36,204 nt of DNA from an uncultured Neglectibacter sp. (GTDB lineage: Bacteria > Bacillota > Clostridia > Oscillospirales > Acutalibacteraceae). The stretch spans positions 1 through 36,204 of the forward strand of contig CANSKS010000027.1 of the NCBI GenBank assembly GCA_947647615.1. Direction: 5' to 3'. The notes under the pieces were generated by a model. It worked only from the letters and a program-made list of their open reading frames with translations, was not told where the DNA came from and ran no database searches. Shown in pieces: positions 6,478 through 14,368 of the stretch (the first letter of the stretch is position 1; each line of letters opens with the position of its first letter). The position numbers and the translations under genes are program-made.

Positions 6478-7422
6478 ATGAGACATTTAATCGACCCACT
6501 GGATCTTACGTTAGCGGAAACAGAAAGGCTGTTATCTTTGGCGGAAGACATTCTGGCCCGGCCGGAAGCGTTCTCCCACGCCTGTGACGGGAAGATTTTA
6601 GCCACTTTATTCTATGAACCCAGCACTCGTACCAGGCTGAGCTTTGAATCGGCCATGATGCGGCTGGGAGGCAAGACTTTAGGCTTTGCCTCGGCGGAAA
6701 ACAGCTCCGCCGCCAAAGGGGAAAGCGTGGCCGATACGGTGCGCATGGTTTCGGGTTATGCCGACATTGTGGCCATGCGGCATTTTAAAGAGGGCGCGCC
6801 CCTGGTGGCGGCCCAGTACTCCAAAATTCCGGTGATCAACGCCGGAGACGGGGGACACCAGCACCCCACTCAAACGCTGACAGACCTTTTGACCATCCGG
6901 CGGAGGCGGGGCGATATTAACGGCGTTGTCATAGGCCTGTGCGGTGATTTGAAATTTGGCCGTACCGTGCATTCCTTAATCAAATCGCTGGTGCGCTACG
7001 AAGAGGTCAGCTTTGTGTTCATCTCCCCGGAAGAGCTGCGGGTACCGGGGTATATCATCAAAGAGGTGGTGGAGCCTTCGGGCCACCCTTTCCGGGAAGC
7101 GTCCACCATGGAAGAGGTCTTGCCGGAGCTTGACGTGCTTTATATGACCAGGGTGCAACGGGAACGGTTTTTCAATGAAGAAGATTATGTCCGGCTGAAG
7201 GATTCCTTTATCCTCACCCCGGAAAAGCTGAGCCTTGGGAAAAAGGATCTGGCGGTGATGCACCCCCTGCCCCGGGTAAACGAGATTGCCCCTCAGGTAG
7301 ATAACGACCCTCGGGCGCTGTATTTCGAACAGGCCAGGAACGGAGTCTTTGTCCGCATGGCGTTAATTTTAGCTTTGCTGGGTCTGGCTCCGGAAGTATG
7401 GAAGGGGGCAAAGCCATGCTGA
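6478..7422 (+). CDS. pyrB: Aspartate carbamoyltransferase, catalytic chain
   Basis: A 314-residue enzyme of normal length that joins carbamoyl phosphate and aspartate in the first committed step of pyrimidine synthesis. The carbamoyl-phosphate loop FYEPSTRTR is at about 45-53, HPTQTLTD is in the middle and the MHPLPRV segment is near the C-terminus. The start was set at 6478 by ACGGAGG and by the family N-terminus; 24 upstream in-frame residues are discarded. It overlaps pyrI by 7 bp, so the two chains are translationally coupled, and the enzyme should be the allosteric PyrB-PyrI type. Other pyr genes are not in the window. Confidence 0.97.
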   Translation: MRHLIDPLDLTLAETERLLSLAEDILARPEAFSHACDGKILATLFYEPSTRTRLSFESAMMRLGGKTLGFASAENSSAAKGESVADTVRMVSGYADIVAMRHFKEGAPLVAAQYSKIPVINAGDGGHQHPTQTLTDLLTIRRRRGDINGVVIGLCGDLKFGRTVHSLIKSLVRYEEVSFVFISPEELRVPGYIIKEVVEPSGHPFREASTMEEVLPELDVLYMTRVQRERFFNEEDYVRLKDSFILTPEKLSLGKKDLAVMHPLPRVNEIAPQVDNDPRALYFEQARNGVFVRMALILALLGLAPEVWKGAKPC

Positions 7423-7835
7423 ATATTGACAGCATTGAAAACGGTATTGTGATCGACCACATCACCGCAGGGCGCGGTATGCGGGTGTATGAGCTTTTGG
7501 AGCTCCATAAGCTGGACACCTGCGTGGCTATTATCAAGAACGCCAGAAGCAGCAAGTTCGGCAGGAAGGACATTATCAAAATTGAGGGTGTCTTGAATAT
7601 CGACCTGGATGTTCTGGGCTTCATTGACAATAACGCCACCGTTTGTACCATTTTAAAAGGGAAGCTGGTGGAAAAGAAAAAGCCGCCTCTTCCAGAAAAG
7701 CTGGTAAACATTATCTCCTGTAAAAATCCCAGATGTATCACCAGTGTAGAGCAGGTGGACCAGGTGTTCTACCTTTGCGACGAAAAGACCCACCGTTACC
7801 GGTGCCAATATTGCGAACAGGAATATAAGAAATAG
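7416..7835 (+). CDS. pyrI: Aspartate carbamoyltransferase, regulatory chain
   Basis: A 139-residue regulatory subunit that binds nucleotide effectors and holds the catalytic trimers together. The C-terminal zinc site is visible as C-x4-C (CKNPRC) followed by CQYC near the end. The N-terminal nucleotide-binding domain starts [10 protein letters not shown]. Its ATG lies in the last codons of pyrB with GAAGGGGG upstream. Length is slightly below the E. coli protein (153). Confidence 0.96.
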   Translation: MLNIDSIENGIVIDHITAGRGMRVYELLELHKLDTCVAIIKNARSSKFGRKDIIKIEGVLNIDLDVLGFIDNNATVCTILKGKLVEKKKPPLPEKLVNIISCKNPRCITSVEQVDQVFYLCDEKTHRYRCQYCEQEYKK

Positions 7836-7852
7836 TTTTTGGAGAGTAGAAT

Positions 7853-8554
7853 ATGTTGAATCATAAGGGCTTTGATTTGTGGGCCGATTCTTACGACCAA
7901 ACGGTGAATGCCTGTGAGGAATCGAATGAATACCCCTTTGCCGGCTACCGGCAGGTGCTGGGCGAGATCTACCGGGCTGTTCGGGAAGGCGACGGCCGGA
8001 AGGTTCTGGATATTGGCTTTGGCACCGGAGTGCTGGCCAAAAAGCTTTATGACAATGGCTACACAGTTTACGGAATAGATTTTTCCGAAAAGATGGTTGA
8101 GATCGCCCGGGAAAAAATGCCCCAGGCTGTTTTGCTTTGGCACAATTTTTCAAAGGGCTTTCCTGCTCTTTGGGAAGCGGAAATCTTTGACACCGCCGTT
8201 TGCACCTATGCGGTTCACCATTTAAATGGGGAAGAGCAAGTCGCTTTTCTCGGAGAGGTAAAACGCCATTTGACCGGCCCGCTTTTCCTGGGGGATGTGG
8301 CCTTTGAAACAGTGGAGGAACGGGATCGCTGTCGGGAGGCTGTAGGCGAAGGTTGGGACGCAGAGGAATGCTACCCGGTGGCAGAGCTTTTGCGCCCTGC
8401 GTTTCCGGAACTGAGATTTCAAAAAATTACACATTGCTCCGGCATTTTGGTGTTACAGGAAAGGAGAAGTCCTGTTGAAAAAGGTTCAGGCCAAAAGAAG
8501 ATCCCGGCAGTTCCAAAAGGGAAAGCTCCTGCTGGCTGTCGTGACCTTCTGTAA
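7853..8554 (+). CDS. SAM-dependent class I methyltransferase
   Basis: A 233-residue protein with a Rossmann-type methyltransferase fold. Motif I is VLDIGFGTG (about 50-58), followed by an acidic GIDFSEKM strand and a VCTYAVHHL motif. It resembles small YrrT-like methyltransferases; the substrate is unknown. It starts 17 bp after pyrI with GGAGAGTAGAAT before the ATG, so it is probably co-transcribed. The fold appears to end near VLQERR; the remaining roughly 28 residues are basic, Pro/Gly-rich and overlap the next reading frame by 80 bp, as if an original stop codon had been lost. Confidence 0.85.
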   Translation: MLNHKGFDLWADSYDQTVNACEESNEYPFAGYRQVLGEIYRAVREGDGRKVLDIGFGTGVLAKKLYDNGYTVYGIDFSEKMVEIAREKMPQAVLLWHNFSKGFPALWEAEIFDTAVCTYAVHHLNGEEQVAFLGEVKRHLTGPLFLGDVAFETVEERDRCREAVGEGWDAEECYPVAELLRPAFPELRFQKITHCSGILVLQERRSPVEKGSGQKKIPAVPKGKAPAGCRDLL

Positions 8555-8684
8555 TCTGCTGCTTACCCTTTTGTTGGCTGTTTTTCGCCGGCAAGAGGTG
8601 ATCCATGCTGTACGGGGGGAAGAAGAACAAATTCAAGTGCTGCTCACTACGCAAAAAGACACAAAAAAGGGAAAAACGACTTGA
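8475..8684 (+). CDS. Small single-pass membrane protein, unknown function
   Basis: A 69-residue protein starting with TTG and preceded by AAAGGAGAAG at good spacing. It has a strongly basic N-terminus, one hydrophobic segment (about residues 18-36) and a polar C-terminal tail. The layout recalls small FtsL-like proteins, but there is no sequence evidence for that role. It overlaps the methyltransferase by 80 bp in another frame, and its stop lies in the rplU -35 box. The good ribosome site argues it is real. Confidence 0.45.
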   Translation: MKKVQAKRRSRQFQKGKLLLAVVTFCNLLLTLLLAVFRRQEVIHAVRGEEEQIQVLLTTQKDTKKGKTT

Positions 8685-8710
8685 CTTTCCCCTGTATCTT
8701 GTGGTATGCT
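8681..8710 (+). promoter_or_regulatory. Sigma-A promoter of the rplU operon
   Basis: TTGACT (8681-8686), an 18-bp spacer and TATGCT (8705-8710) give a leader of about 185 nt before rplU. Confidence 0.65.
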
Positions 8711-8715
8711 AAGAA

Positions 8716-8895
8716 AGCCGCTTATTGTGGGTTGCAGGGGGAATTATGCCCTTTTGCGCAAGTGAAGCCGAGAAAGCGGGCGGGCGCTTCCCTAAAGAAA
8801 GCTTGTTTTGGTTCGGTTGTTCTGAGCTTTGGAAGGCCTGTACGGCACAACAGGTTTCCACCTAATGCAATAGCGAGACTAAAAGAAGGCAGGCA
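8716..8895 (+). ncRNA. Probable ribosomal L21 leader RNA
   Basis: A leader of about 180 nt lies between the promoter and rplU. Long structured leaders before rplU in Firmicutes are a known autoregulatory element (L21 leader). I base this on position, length and GC-rich pairing stretches, not on a consensus match. A covariance search would settle it. Confidence 0.5.
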
Positions 8896-8901
8896 AGATA
8901 G

Positions 8902-9210
8902 ATGTTTGCAGTAATTGAGACTGGCGGAAAGCAGTATAAGGTACAGTATGGCGACGTGATTTTTGTAGAAAAATTGGACGCTGCCGAAAACGACATGGTA
9001 GAATTCCCCGTGGTAGCTTTGTTTGGGGAAGGTGAGACCAAGGTAGGTGCTCCTTACGTGGAAGGCGCCACAGTGACAGGCAAAGTGGTAAAGAACGGGA
9101 AAGCCAAAAAGATCACGGTATTTACCTATAAGGCCAAGAAAAATTCTAAGCGGAAAATGGGCCACCGGCAGCCCTATACCAAGGTGCAGATCGAGACGGT
9201 AAAGGCCTAA
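8902..9210 (+). CDS. rplU: 50S ribosomal protein L21
   Basis: A 102-residue protein of standard length that starts [14 protein letters not shown], the L21 signature, and ends with the basic [15 protein letters not shown] segment that binds 23S rRNA. The start is fixed by the signature. It is followed after 4 bp by prp and then rpmA, the conserved Firmicutes order. Expression is probably controlled by its leader RNA. Confidence 0.98.
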   Translation: MFAVIETGGKQYKVQYGDVIFVEKLDAAENDMVEFPVVALFGEGETKVGAPYVEGATVTGKVVKNGKAKKITVFTYKAKKNSKRKMGHRQPYTKVQIETVKA

Positions 9211-9214
9211 GCAT

Positions 9215-9541
9215 ATGATTAGCGCAGAGTTCTTGACTTTGCCCGGCGGCCAGCTGACGGGCTTCTACATTAAGGGGCACGCCGGTTTTGGGGAAGAGGG
9301 CGAAGATATTGTCTGCGCGGCAGTTTCCTCGGCCGTTTATTTGGTTGTCAACGCCATAATAGAGGTTTTGAAGGTAGAACCTCTTGTTTTGCAGGCAGAG
9401 GAAGGAGAGATGCTCTTTCGGGCCGGCCTTCGGGACCAGCCTCGGTGCCGCGATTTTTTGGCGGCACTCAAGCTGCACTTGACCGGTTTAGAAGAGCAGT
9501 ACCCTGAATATTTAACAGTAAATTATTCTGAAGAGCAGTAA
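9215..9541 (+). CDS. prp: Ribosomal-processing cysteine protease Prp
   Basis: A 108-residue protein of the Prp (YsxB) family, which removes the N-terminal extension of ribosomal protein L27 in Firmicutes. The catalytic pair is visible: H22 in IKGHAG and C34 in DIVCAAVS. It sits between rplU and rpmA, as in Bacillus and Staphylococcus. The rpmA product has the matching cleavage sequence, which confirms the assignment. The start codon follows the rplU stop by 4 bp, suggesting coupled translation. Confidence 0.95.
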   Translation: MISAEFLTLPGGQLTGFYIKGHAGFGEEGEDIVCAAVSSAVYLVVNAIIEVLKVEPLVLQAEEGEMLFRAGLRDQPRCRDFLAALKLHLTGLEEQYPEYLTVNYSEEQ

Positions 9542-9565
9542 TATTTTGGAAGGGAAGGAAAAGTC

Positions 9566-9847
9566 ATGCTTAAGATTAACATTCAGCTTTTCGCTCATAA
9601 AAAAGGTATGGGTTCTACCAAAAACGGCCGTGATTCCGAGTCTAAAAGGCTTGGCGTAAAGCGTGCGGACGGCCAGTTTGTACTGGCCGGAAACATTTTG
9701 GTAAAGCAGCGCGGTACCAAGATCCATCCGGGCACCAACGTGGGCAGAGGCTCCGACGATACTCTGTTTGCTTTGGTAGACGGCAAGGTGAAGTTCGAGC
9801 GTTTGGGCGCCGACCGCAAGAAGGTCAGCGTATACGCCGAGCAGTAA
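9566..9847 (+). CDS. rpmA: 50S ribosomal protein L27 with cleavable N-terminus
   Basis: A 93-residue protein, cleaved to about 84. It starts MLKINIQLF, the Firmicutes extension removed by Prp, followed by the mature [21 protein letters not shown] sequence that reaches the peptidyl transferase centre. GGAAGGAAAAG precedes the ATG. A terminator follows at once, closing the rplU-prp-rpmA transcript. Confidence 0.98.
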   Translation: MLKINIQLFAHKKGMGSTKNGRDSESKRLGVKRADGQFVLAGNILVKQRGTKIHPGTNVGRGSDDTLFALVDGKVKFERLGADRKKVSVYAEQ

Positions 9848-9859
9848 TTGCGGCCAGCC

Positions 9860-9903
9860 AAAAGCTTCTTCGGGCAAAAGCGTCTGGAGAAGCTTTTTCC
9901 TTT
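9860..9903 (+). terminator. Terminator of the rplU-prp-rpmA operon
   Basis: AAAAGCTTCT (9860-9869) pairs with AGAAGCTTTT (9888-9897), followed by TCCTTTTT. Confidence 0.85.
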
Positions 9904-10038
9904 TTGATAGCTTTTTTTAATAAAGGCTCCCCGGCGGCTGCCGGAAATTTGGGAATACTAAAAGGAAACCCGGCCGGTTAGCGGGAAAACGGCACAGGCC
10001 TTGGCCGGAATAAAGCTTTGCTTCGAAAGGGCGGTTTT

Positions 10039-11310
10039 ATGTTTATTGACGTTGCGAAGATCAAGATAAAAGCCGGAGACGGCGGCGACGGCGCCGTGGC
10101 GTTTCATCGAGAAAAATATGTGGCCTCCGGCGGCCCGGATGGTGGAGATGGCGGACGGGGCGGAAATATTGTGTTTCAAATAAGCGACAGCCTTTCTACC
10201 CTGGCGGACTTCCGTTATAAAAGGAAATATACGGCCCAGCGGGGGGAAAACGGCAGAGGGAACCGCTGTTCTGGAAAAAGCGCGCCGGACCTTGTGATCA
10301 CCGTGCCAAGGGGCACACTGGTCAGGGATGCGGCAACCGGCAGGATATTGGCAGATCTTTCCACCGAGGAACCGCAGGTCATCGCCAAAGGAGGACGGGG
10401 CGGCTGGGGCAACACCCATTTTGCCACACCCACCCGGCAGACGCCCCGGTTCGCCAAGCCTGGCGCTCCGGGCGAAGAGTTGGAGGTACAGCTGGAGCTG
10501 AAGCTTTTGGCCGACGTGGGGCTGGTAGGCTTTCCCAATGTGGGGAAATCTACCCTGATCTCCGTGGTGAGCGAGGCGAAGCCCAACATTGCAAATTACC
10601 ATTTCACCACGCTGACGCCGGTTTTGGGAGTGGTGAACGCCCAAGATGGGAAATCTTTTGTCATGGCAGATATTCCAGGCCTAATAGAAGGAGCTTGGGA
10701 AGGTGTAGGGCTGGGCCACCAGTTTTTGCGCCATGTAGAGCGATGCCGTATGCTCATTCATATCGTGGATGTTTCCGGCAGTGAGGGGCGGGACCCGAAA
10801 GAGGATTTCCGCGTGATCAACGAGGAGTTGGAGAAATTCAACCCGGAACTTTCTCAAAGGCCCATGCTGGTGGCGGGAAATAAGTGTGATATGGCCACAG
10901 AAGAGCAAATTCGGGATTTCCGGGAATTCGTGGAGGAACAGGGCTTTTCCTTTTTTTCCATTATGGCTCCCATTCGAGATGGGGTAGACGCCCTTATGAA
11001 CCGCACTCTGGAAATGCTTTCCCGGCTGCCTCCGGTAAGGCGCTATGAGCCGGAGCCTGTTCCGTTGACACCGTTGGAAGAGCTGAAGCGGGGCGAGGTG
11101 GAAATTACGGAAGAGGATGGCGTTTATTTCGTAAAGGCCAACTGGCTTTTGAAAATTTTGAACGGTATCAATTTTGACGACGTGGATTCCGCCCAGTACT
11201 TTCAGCGGGTACTCATCCACACCGGCGTGATTGATGCCCTTCGGGAGGCCGGCATTCAGGAAGGGGACACGGTAGATCTTTACGGCCTGGAATTTGACTT
11301 TGTAAACTGA
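10039..11310 (+). CDS. obg: Obg/CgtA family ribosome-assembly GTPase
   Basis: A 423-residue GTPase with the full Firmicutes layout: a glycine-rich Obg fold (about 1-158), a G domain (about 159-330) and a C-terminal OCT domain. The G motifs are GFPNVGKST (G1), DIPGLIEGA (G3) and NKCD (G4). It takes part in late 50S assembly and stress signalling. The residue after the switch II segment is Trp where Ser is usual (EGAWEGVGLG). The start at 10039 follows AAAGGGCGG and gives the standard N-terminus MFIDVAKI. It lies 190 bp after rpmA, behind a terminator, so it probably has its own promoter, which I did not identify. Confidence 0.97.
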   Translation: MFIDVAKIKIKAGDGGDGAVAFHREKYVASGGPDGGDGGRGGNIVFQISDSLSTLADFRYKRKYTAQRGENGRGNRCSGKSAPDLVITVPRGTLVRDAATGRILADLSTEEPQVIAKGGRGGWGNTHFATPTRQTPRFAKPGAPGEELEVQLELKLLADVGLVGFPNVGKSTLISVVSEAKPNIANYHFTTLTPVLGVVNAQDGKSFVMADIPGLIEGAWEGVGLGHQFLRHVERCRMLIHIVDVSGSEGRDPKEDFRVINEELEKFNPELSQRPMLVAGNKCDMATEEQIRDFREFVEEQGFSFFSIMAPIRDGVDALMNRTLEMLSRLPPVRRYEPEPVPLTPLEELKRGEVEITEEDGVYFVKANWLLKILNGINFDDVDSAQYFQRVLIHTGVIDALREAGIQEGDTVDLYGLEFDFVN

Positions 11311-11355
11311 TTTTTGGTCTCATAAAAACTTAGAAAAGGAAGGGGGGCGCTGCCC

Positions 11356-11763
11356 TTGCTGGAAATGCTGCAGGAGCAGTCCGGCGATCCCAATCTGTTA
11401 AGTCCTCTTACCCTGGCCTTTATCGGCGACGGGGTTTACGAGCTTTTGGTACGCCAATATATTGTGGGAAAAGGGAATTGCCCGGTAAAAAAGCTTCACG
11501 AAAAAACGGTGGACTATGTCCGCTGCGAAACCCAATCCCGGGTGCTTTCCCAAAAGCTCTTTCCCGTGCTTACAGAGGAAGAGAAGGCGGTTTGCCTGAG
11601 GGGCAGAAATGCCCATGTGGGCCATGTCCCGAAGAATGCCAGCGTAGCCGATTACCACGGGGCCACTGCGTTAGAGGCCCTTTTTGGCTGGTTATACCTT
11701 TGCGGCAGACAAAATAGGATAGGAGAGTTGTTTTCTTTGATCGTAGAAGAGGAAACCCTGTGA
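11356..11763 (+). CDS. mrnC: Mini-ribonuclease III
   Basis: A 135-residue protein consisting only of the RNase III catalytic domain, without a dsRNA-binding domain, as in Bacillus MrnC, which matures 23S rRNA. The signature IGDGVYELLVR holds the catalytic acids (D25 and E29), and ALEALFGWLYL supplies the later Glu. The start is TTG at 11356, with AGGAAGGGGGG upstream; the in-frame ATG at 11365 is the alternative. It follows obg by 46 bp. Confidence 0.93.
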   Translation: MLEMLQEQSGDPNLLSPLTLAFIGDGVYELLVRQYIVGKGNCPVKKLHEKTVDYVRCETQSRVLSQKLFPVLTEEEKAVCLRGRNAHVGHVPKNASVADYHGATALEALFGWLYLCGRQNRIGELFSLIVEEETL

Positions 11764-11781
11764 CATGCGAAAGGAAGCTTT

Positions 11782-12714
11782 ATGGAAATTGCAAAAAAGG
11801 TAAGAAAATTTGGAATAGACCTGTTGTTTATGGTGGCGGGGGCCTGCGTTTACGCTGTTTCGGTAAACGCTTTCACCGCACCCAACCAAATTGCAGCCGG
11901 GGGCGTTACCGGTGTTGCCACGATGCTGAATTTCTTGTTTTCCACCCCCATTGGCCTGGTGGTGATGCTGATCAATATCCCCATTGTGGTATGGGCTGTT
12001 TTAGAGATCGGCTACAAGCTGGTAGCAAAGACAATGGTGGCCATTTTGCTTTCTTCTACGGCGATCGACCTGTTTTCCTGGTTTGTTCCGGCCTACCGGG
12101 GAGATCCTATTCTGGTGGCCCTGTTGGCTGGGGTCTTTGAAGGGGTGGGGCTTTCGCTCACCTTTATTCGGGGCGCTACCACCGGCGGGACAGACTTATT
12201 GGCCAGACTTATCGGCCGGCGCAAGCCTCACCTTCCCATGGGAAAGCTCATGCTGGGCATAGACGGGCTCATTGTAGTGGCCTCCGCTTTTGTGTTTGGC
12301 AGTATCGATAACGCTGTTTACGCCTGTATTGTTATTTTTGTTTCCACTTCTATTATCGATTCCATTCTCTACGGTACCGACGTGGGAACGGGAAAGCTGT
12401 TTTTTATCATGTCCTCCAAATCCAAGGAAATTGGGGATCGCATCCTGGCGGAGATGGACAGAGGCATCACCTATTTGGATTCCAAAGGTGGCTATACTCA
12501 AGAACCGGGGGAAACGCTCCTTTGCGCAGTGCGCCGCTTCGAGGTGTATCAGCTTCATTCCATTATTCGGGAGGTAGACCGCAAGGCCTTTGTCATTGTA
12601 GGGGACGCCGGGGAAATTGCCGGGGAAGGCTTCCGCTCCATGCATTCCGACGATAAGCCCTTAAAGGAGCTGCTCAAAAATGCGCGGGACCGCAAAAAAG
12701 AGAAAGCCCGGTAA
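11782..12714 (+). CDS. YitT family membrane protein with C-terminal DUF2179
   Basis: A 310-residue protein with about five to six membrane segments in the first 200 residues and a soluble DUF2179 domain at the C-terminus. The family signatures NAFTAPNQIAAGGVTGVA and RGATTGGTDLLA are present. YitT proteins are widespread in Firmicutes; their transport substrate, if any, is unproven. It begins 18 bp after mrnC with GAAAGGAAG upstream, so the two are probably co-transcribed. It converges on the minus-strand microprotein gene. Confidence 0.92.
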   Translation: MEIAKKVRKFGIDLLFMVAGACVYAVSVNAFTAPNQIAAGGVTGVATMLNFLFSTPIGLVVMLINIPIVVWAVLEIGYKLVAKTMVAILLSSTAIDLFSWFVPAYRGDPILVALLAGVFEGVGLSLTFIRGATTGGTDLLARLIGRRKPHLPMGKLMLGIDGLIVVASAFVFGSIDNAVYACIVIFVSTSIIDSILYGTDVGTGKLFFIMSSKSKEIGDRILAEMDRGITYLDSKGGYTQEPGETLLCAVRRFEVYQLHSIIREVDRKAFVIVGDAGEIAGEGFRSMHSDDKPLKELLKNARDRKKEKAR

Positions 12715-12771
12715 ACCATGTGGTTCTCCGGACCCTCTCTGCAAATTTTGGTTTTGTTCCAGAAGAAAAGC

Positions 12772-12909
12772 TTAGAACTGTTCCCGCTGGTTGTTGGAAT
12801 TCATGTCTTTTTTGTTCTGGCCGCGGTTCTGCTCCTGTTTGTTTTGAGAGCTTTTCTGGTTCTTGTTCTGGCTATTTTGATTGTTCTGGTTATTTTGGTT
12901 CTGGCTCAT
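12772..12909 (-). CDS. N/Q-rich 45-residue microprotein
   Basis: This minus-strand frame encodes 45 residues, starting MSQNQNNQNNQNSQNKNQ and ending NNQREQF. About half of the residues are Asn or Gln, with Lys, Ser and a few acidic residues, and there are no hydrophobic stretches. The start has AAAGGAAGG 9 nt upstream, and a good promoter lies at 12982-13010. The composition recalls gamma-type small acid-soluble spore proteins, but no defined family motif is seen. The plus strand reads as an artificial Leu/Val-rich ORF because CAG/AAC codons mirror as CTG/GTT. Function is unknown. Confidence 0.6.
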   Translation of the reverse strand: MSQNQNNQNNQNSQNKNQKSSQNKQEQNRGQNKKDMNSNNQREQF

Positions 12910-12981
12910 GACAATGACCCTTCCTTTCTTTTATCGGTGGGGTTTTCCCCTTCCAAGCTTAGTCTTTACGGTCTTGGAGGG

Positions 12982-13010
12982 ATTATGCTGGAAAATATTA
13001 TCAATTTCAA
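12982..13010 (-). promoter_or_regulatory. Sigma-A promoter of the N/Q-rich microprotein
   Basis: On the minus strand, TTGAAA (13010-13005), a 17-bp spacer and CATAAT (12987-12982) lie about 73 bp before the start codon. A GGGG-TTTT-CCCC hairpin at 12939-12950 lies in the leader. The promoter overlaps the ribosome-site region of the divergent rRNA methyltransferase gene. Confidence 0.5.
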
Positions 13011-13025
13011 AAGGAAGAAAAAGAG

Positions 13026-14351
13026 ATGCGGCTTCCGGAAGAATTTTTGAAAAGGATGAGGGAGCTTTTGGGGGAAGAGTACCAAGCCTTTCTCGCCTGC
13101 TGTGAAGGGCTCCCTTTTCAGGGAATACGGCAAAACCCTTTAAAATGTAGTGCCGAGGAATTGAGAGAGGCGCTGCCCTTTAAAATTTCCCCGGCCCCTT
13201 TTTCCCCCTTTTCTTATTACGGCCCCGGGGAAAAGGTGGGGTATTTGCCTGCCCATCACGGCGGCCTGTTTTATGCCCAAGAGCCCTCGGCCGCTTCTGC
13301 GGTGACCATTTTAGACCCGAAGCCCGGGGAAAAAATTTTGGACCTTTGCGCCGCTCCCGGAGGAAAATCCGGGCAGATCGCCGGTCTGCTGGAGGGAAAG
13401 GGGCTTTTGTGGTCCAACGAAATAGTAAGGTCTCGGGCAGTGGCGCTGCTCTCCAACCTGGAGCGTTTAGGGGTGAGGAACAGCGTGGTTTCCTCTTGCC
13501 ACCCCCAAAAGCTTTGTGAAAGGCTTTCCGGCTTTTTCGACAGGGTTTTGGTAGACGCCCCTTGTTCCGGGGAGGGCATGTTTCGCCGGGACCCGGGCGC
13601 TTTGGCGGAATGGACCCCGGAAAGCCCGGCGTCCTGCGCTCTGCGTCAACAGGCCATTTTAGATTCCGCAGCGATAGCGGTGCGGGGAGGCGGAGTGTTG
13701 GTGTATTCTACCTGCACGTTTTCTTTAGAAGAAAACGAAGAGACCATATTGGCTTTTTTAAAACGGCATCCGGAATTCGAAGCCGTCCAGGTGGAGGAAG
13801 CTTTTGGCCGGCCGGCCCTGCTGGGCGTTTTTGGGCGCAGGATTTACCCTATGGACGGGGGAGAAGGGCACTTTGTAGCAAAGCTGCGTCGAAAAGGGAA
13901 AAATCCCTGCCGGATAAAGGAAGACCATGGGTTTCTTTCCGAAAAACAGGAACGGCCGGCAAAAGAGCTTTATTCCCGGATCTTTACCGGGGATTTTTTG
14001 GGGCGGATATGGGAAGTAGGGGAAAAGCTTTTGGCGGTTCCAATGCCTTTGCCGGAGCTGAGAGGCCTTGGAGTCCTGCGGGCCGGTGTAGAGCTGGCAG
14101 AAAAACGGGGGGCCAGGCTGGAACCCTCCCATGGAGTCTTCATGAGCCGCCGGAGGGCGGAATGCCGCAGTGTGTGTGATCTTTCTTGGAATTCACCGGA
14201 GCTCATGGCCTTTTTGCGAGGAGAGGAGCTTCCTTTTTCCGGACAAGGGTATACGGCTGTGTGTGTGGGCAATGCAGTGTTAGGTTTTGGGAAAGCTTCG
14301 GAAGGAAGGCTGAAAAACAGGTATCCAAAGGGCCTTCGAAACCGGGAATAA
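13026..14351 (+). CDS. RsmF/RsmB-family rRNA cytosine-C5 methyltransferase
   Basis: A 441-residue NOL1/NOP2/Sun-family enzyme. The SAM site is LDLCAAPGGKS (about 105-115), and the two cysteines of m5C chemistry are C180 in DAPCSGEGMF and C230 in YSTCTFSLEENE. The length and C-terminal extension fit the RsmF/YebU group, in which a PUA-like domain follows the catalytic core. It should methylate 16S rRNA; the exact base cannot be told. AAAAGGAAGAAAAAGAG precedes the ATG. The next gene follows after 17 bp. Confidence 0.93.
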   Translation: MRLPEEFLKRMRELLGEEYQAFLACCEGLPFQGIRQNPLKCSAEELREALPFKISPAPFSPFSYYGPGEKVGYLPAHHGGLFYAQEPSAASAVTILDPKPGEKILDLCAAPGGKSGQIAGLLEGKGLLWSNEIVRSRAVALLSNLERLGVRNSVVSSCHPQKLCERLSGFFDRVLVDAPCSGEGMFRRDPGALAEWTPESPASCALRQQAILDSAAIAVRGGGVLVYSTCTFSLEENEETILAFLKRHPEFEAVQVEEAFGRPALLGVFGRRIYPMDGGEGHFVAKLRRKGKNPCRIKEDHGFLSEKQERPAKELYSRIFTGDFLGRIWEVGEKLLAVPMPLPELRGLGVLRAGVELAEKRGARLEPSHGVFMSRRRAECRSVCDLSWNSPELMAFLRGEELPFSGQGYTAVCVGNAVLGFGKASEGRLKNRYPKGLRNRE

Positions 14352-14368
14352 AACAGGGGGGATATTTT

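Noticed and set aside
12718..13050. A 110-residue Leu/Val-rich plus-strand ORF resembling a membrane protein
   Set aside because: It is the mirror of the N/Q-rich minus-strand frame (CAG and AAC read as CTG and GTT), and it has no ribosome site of its own.
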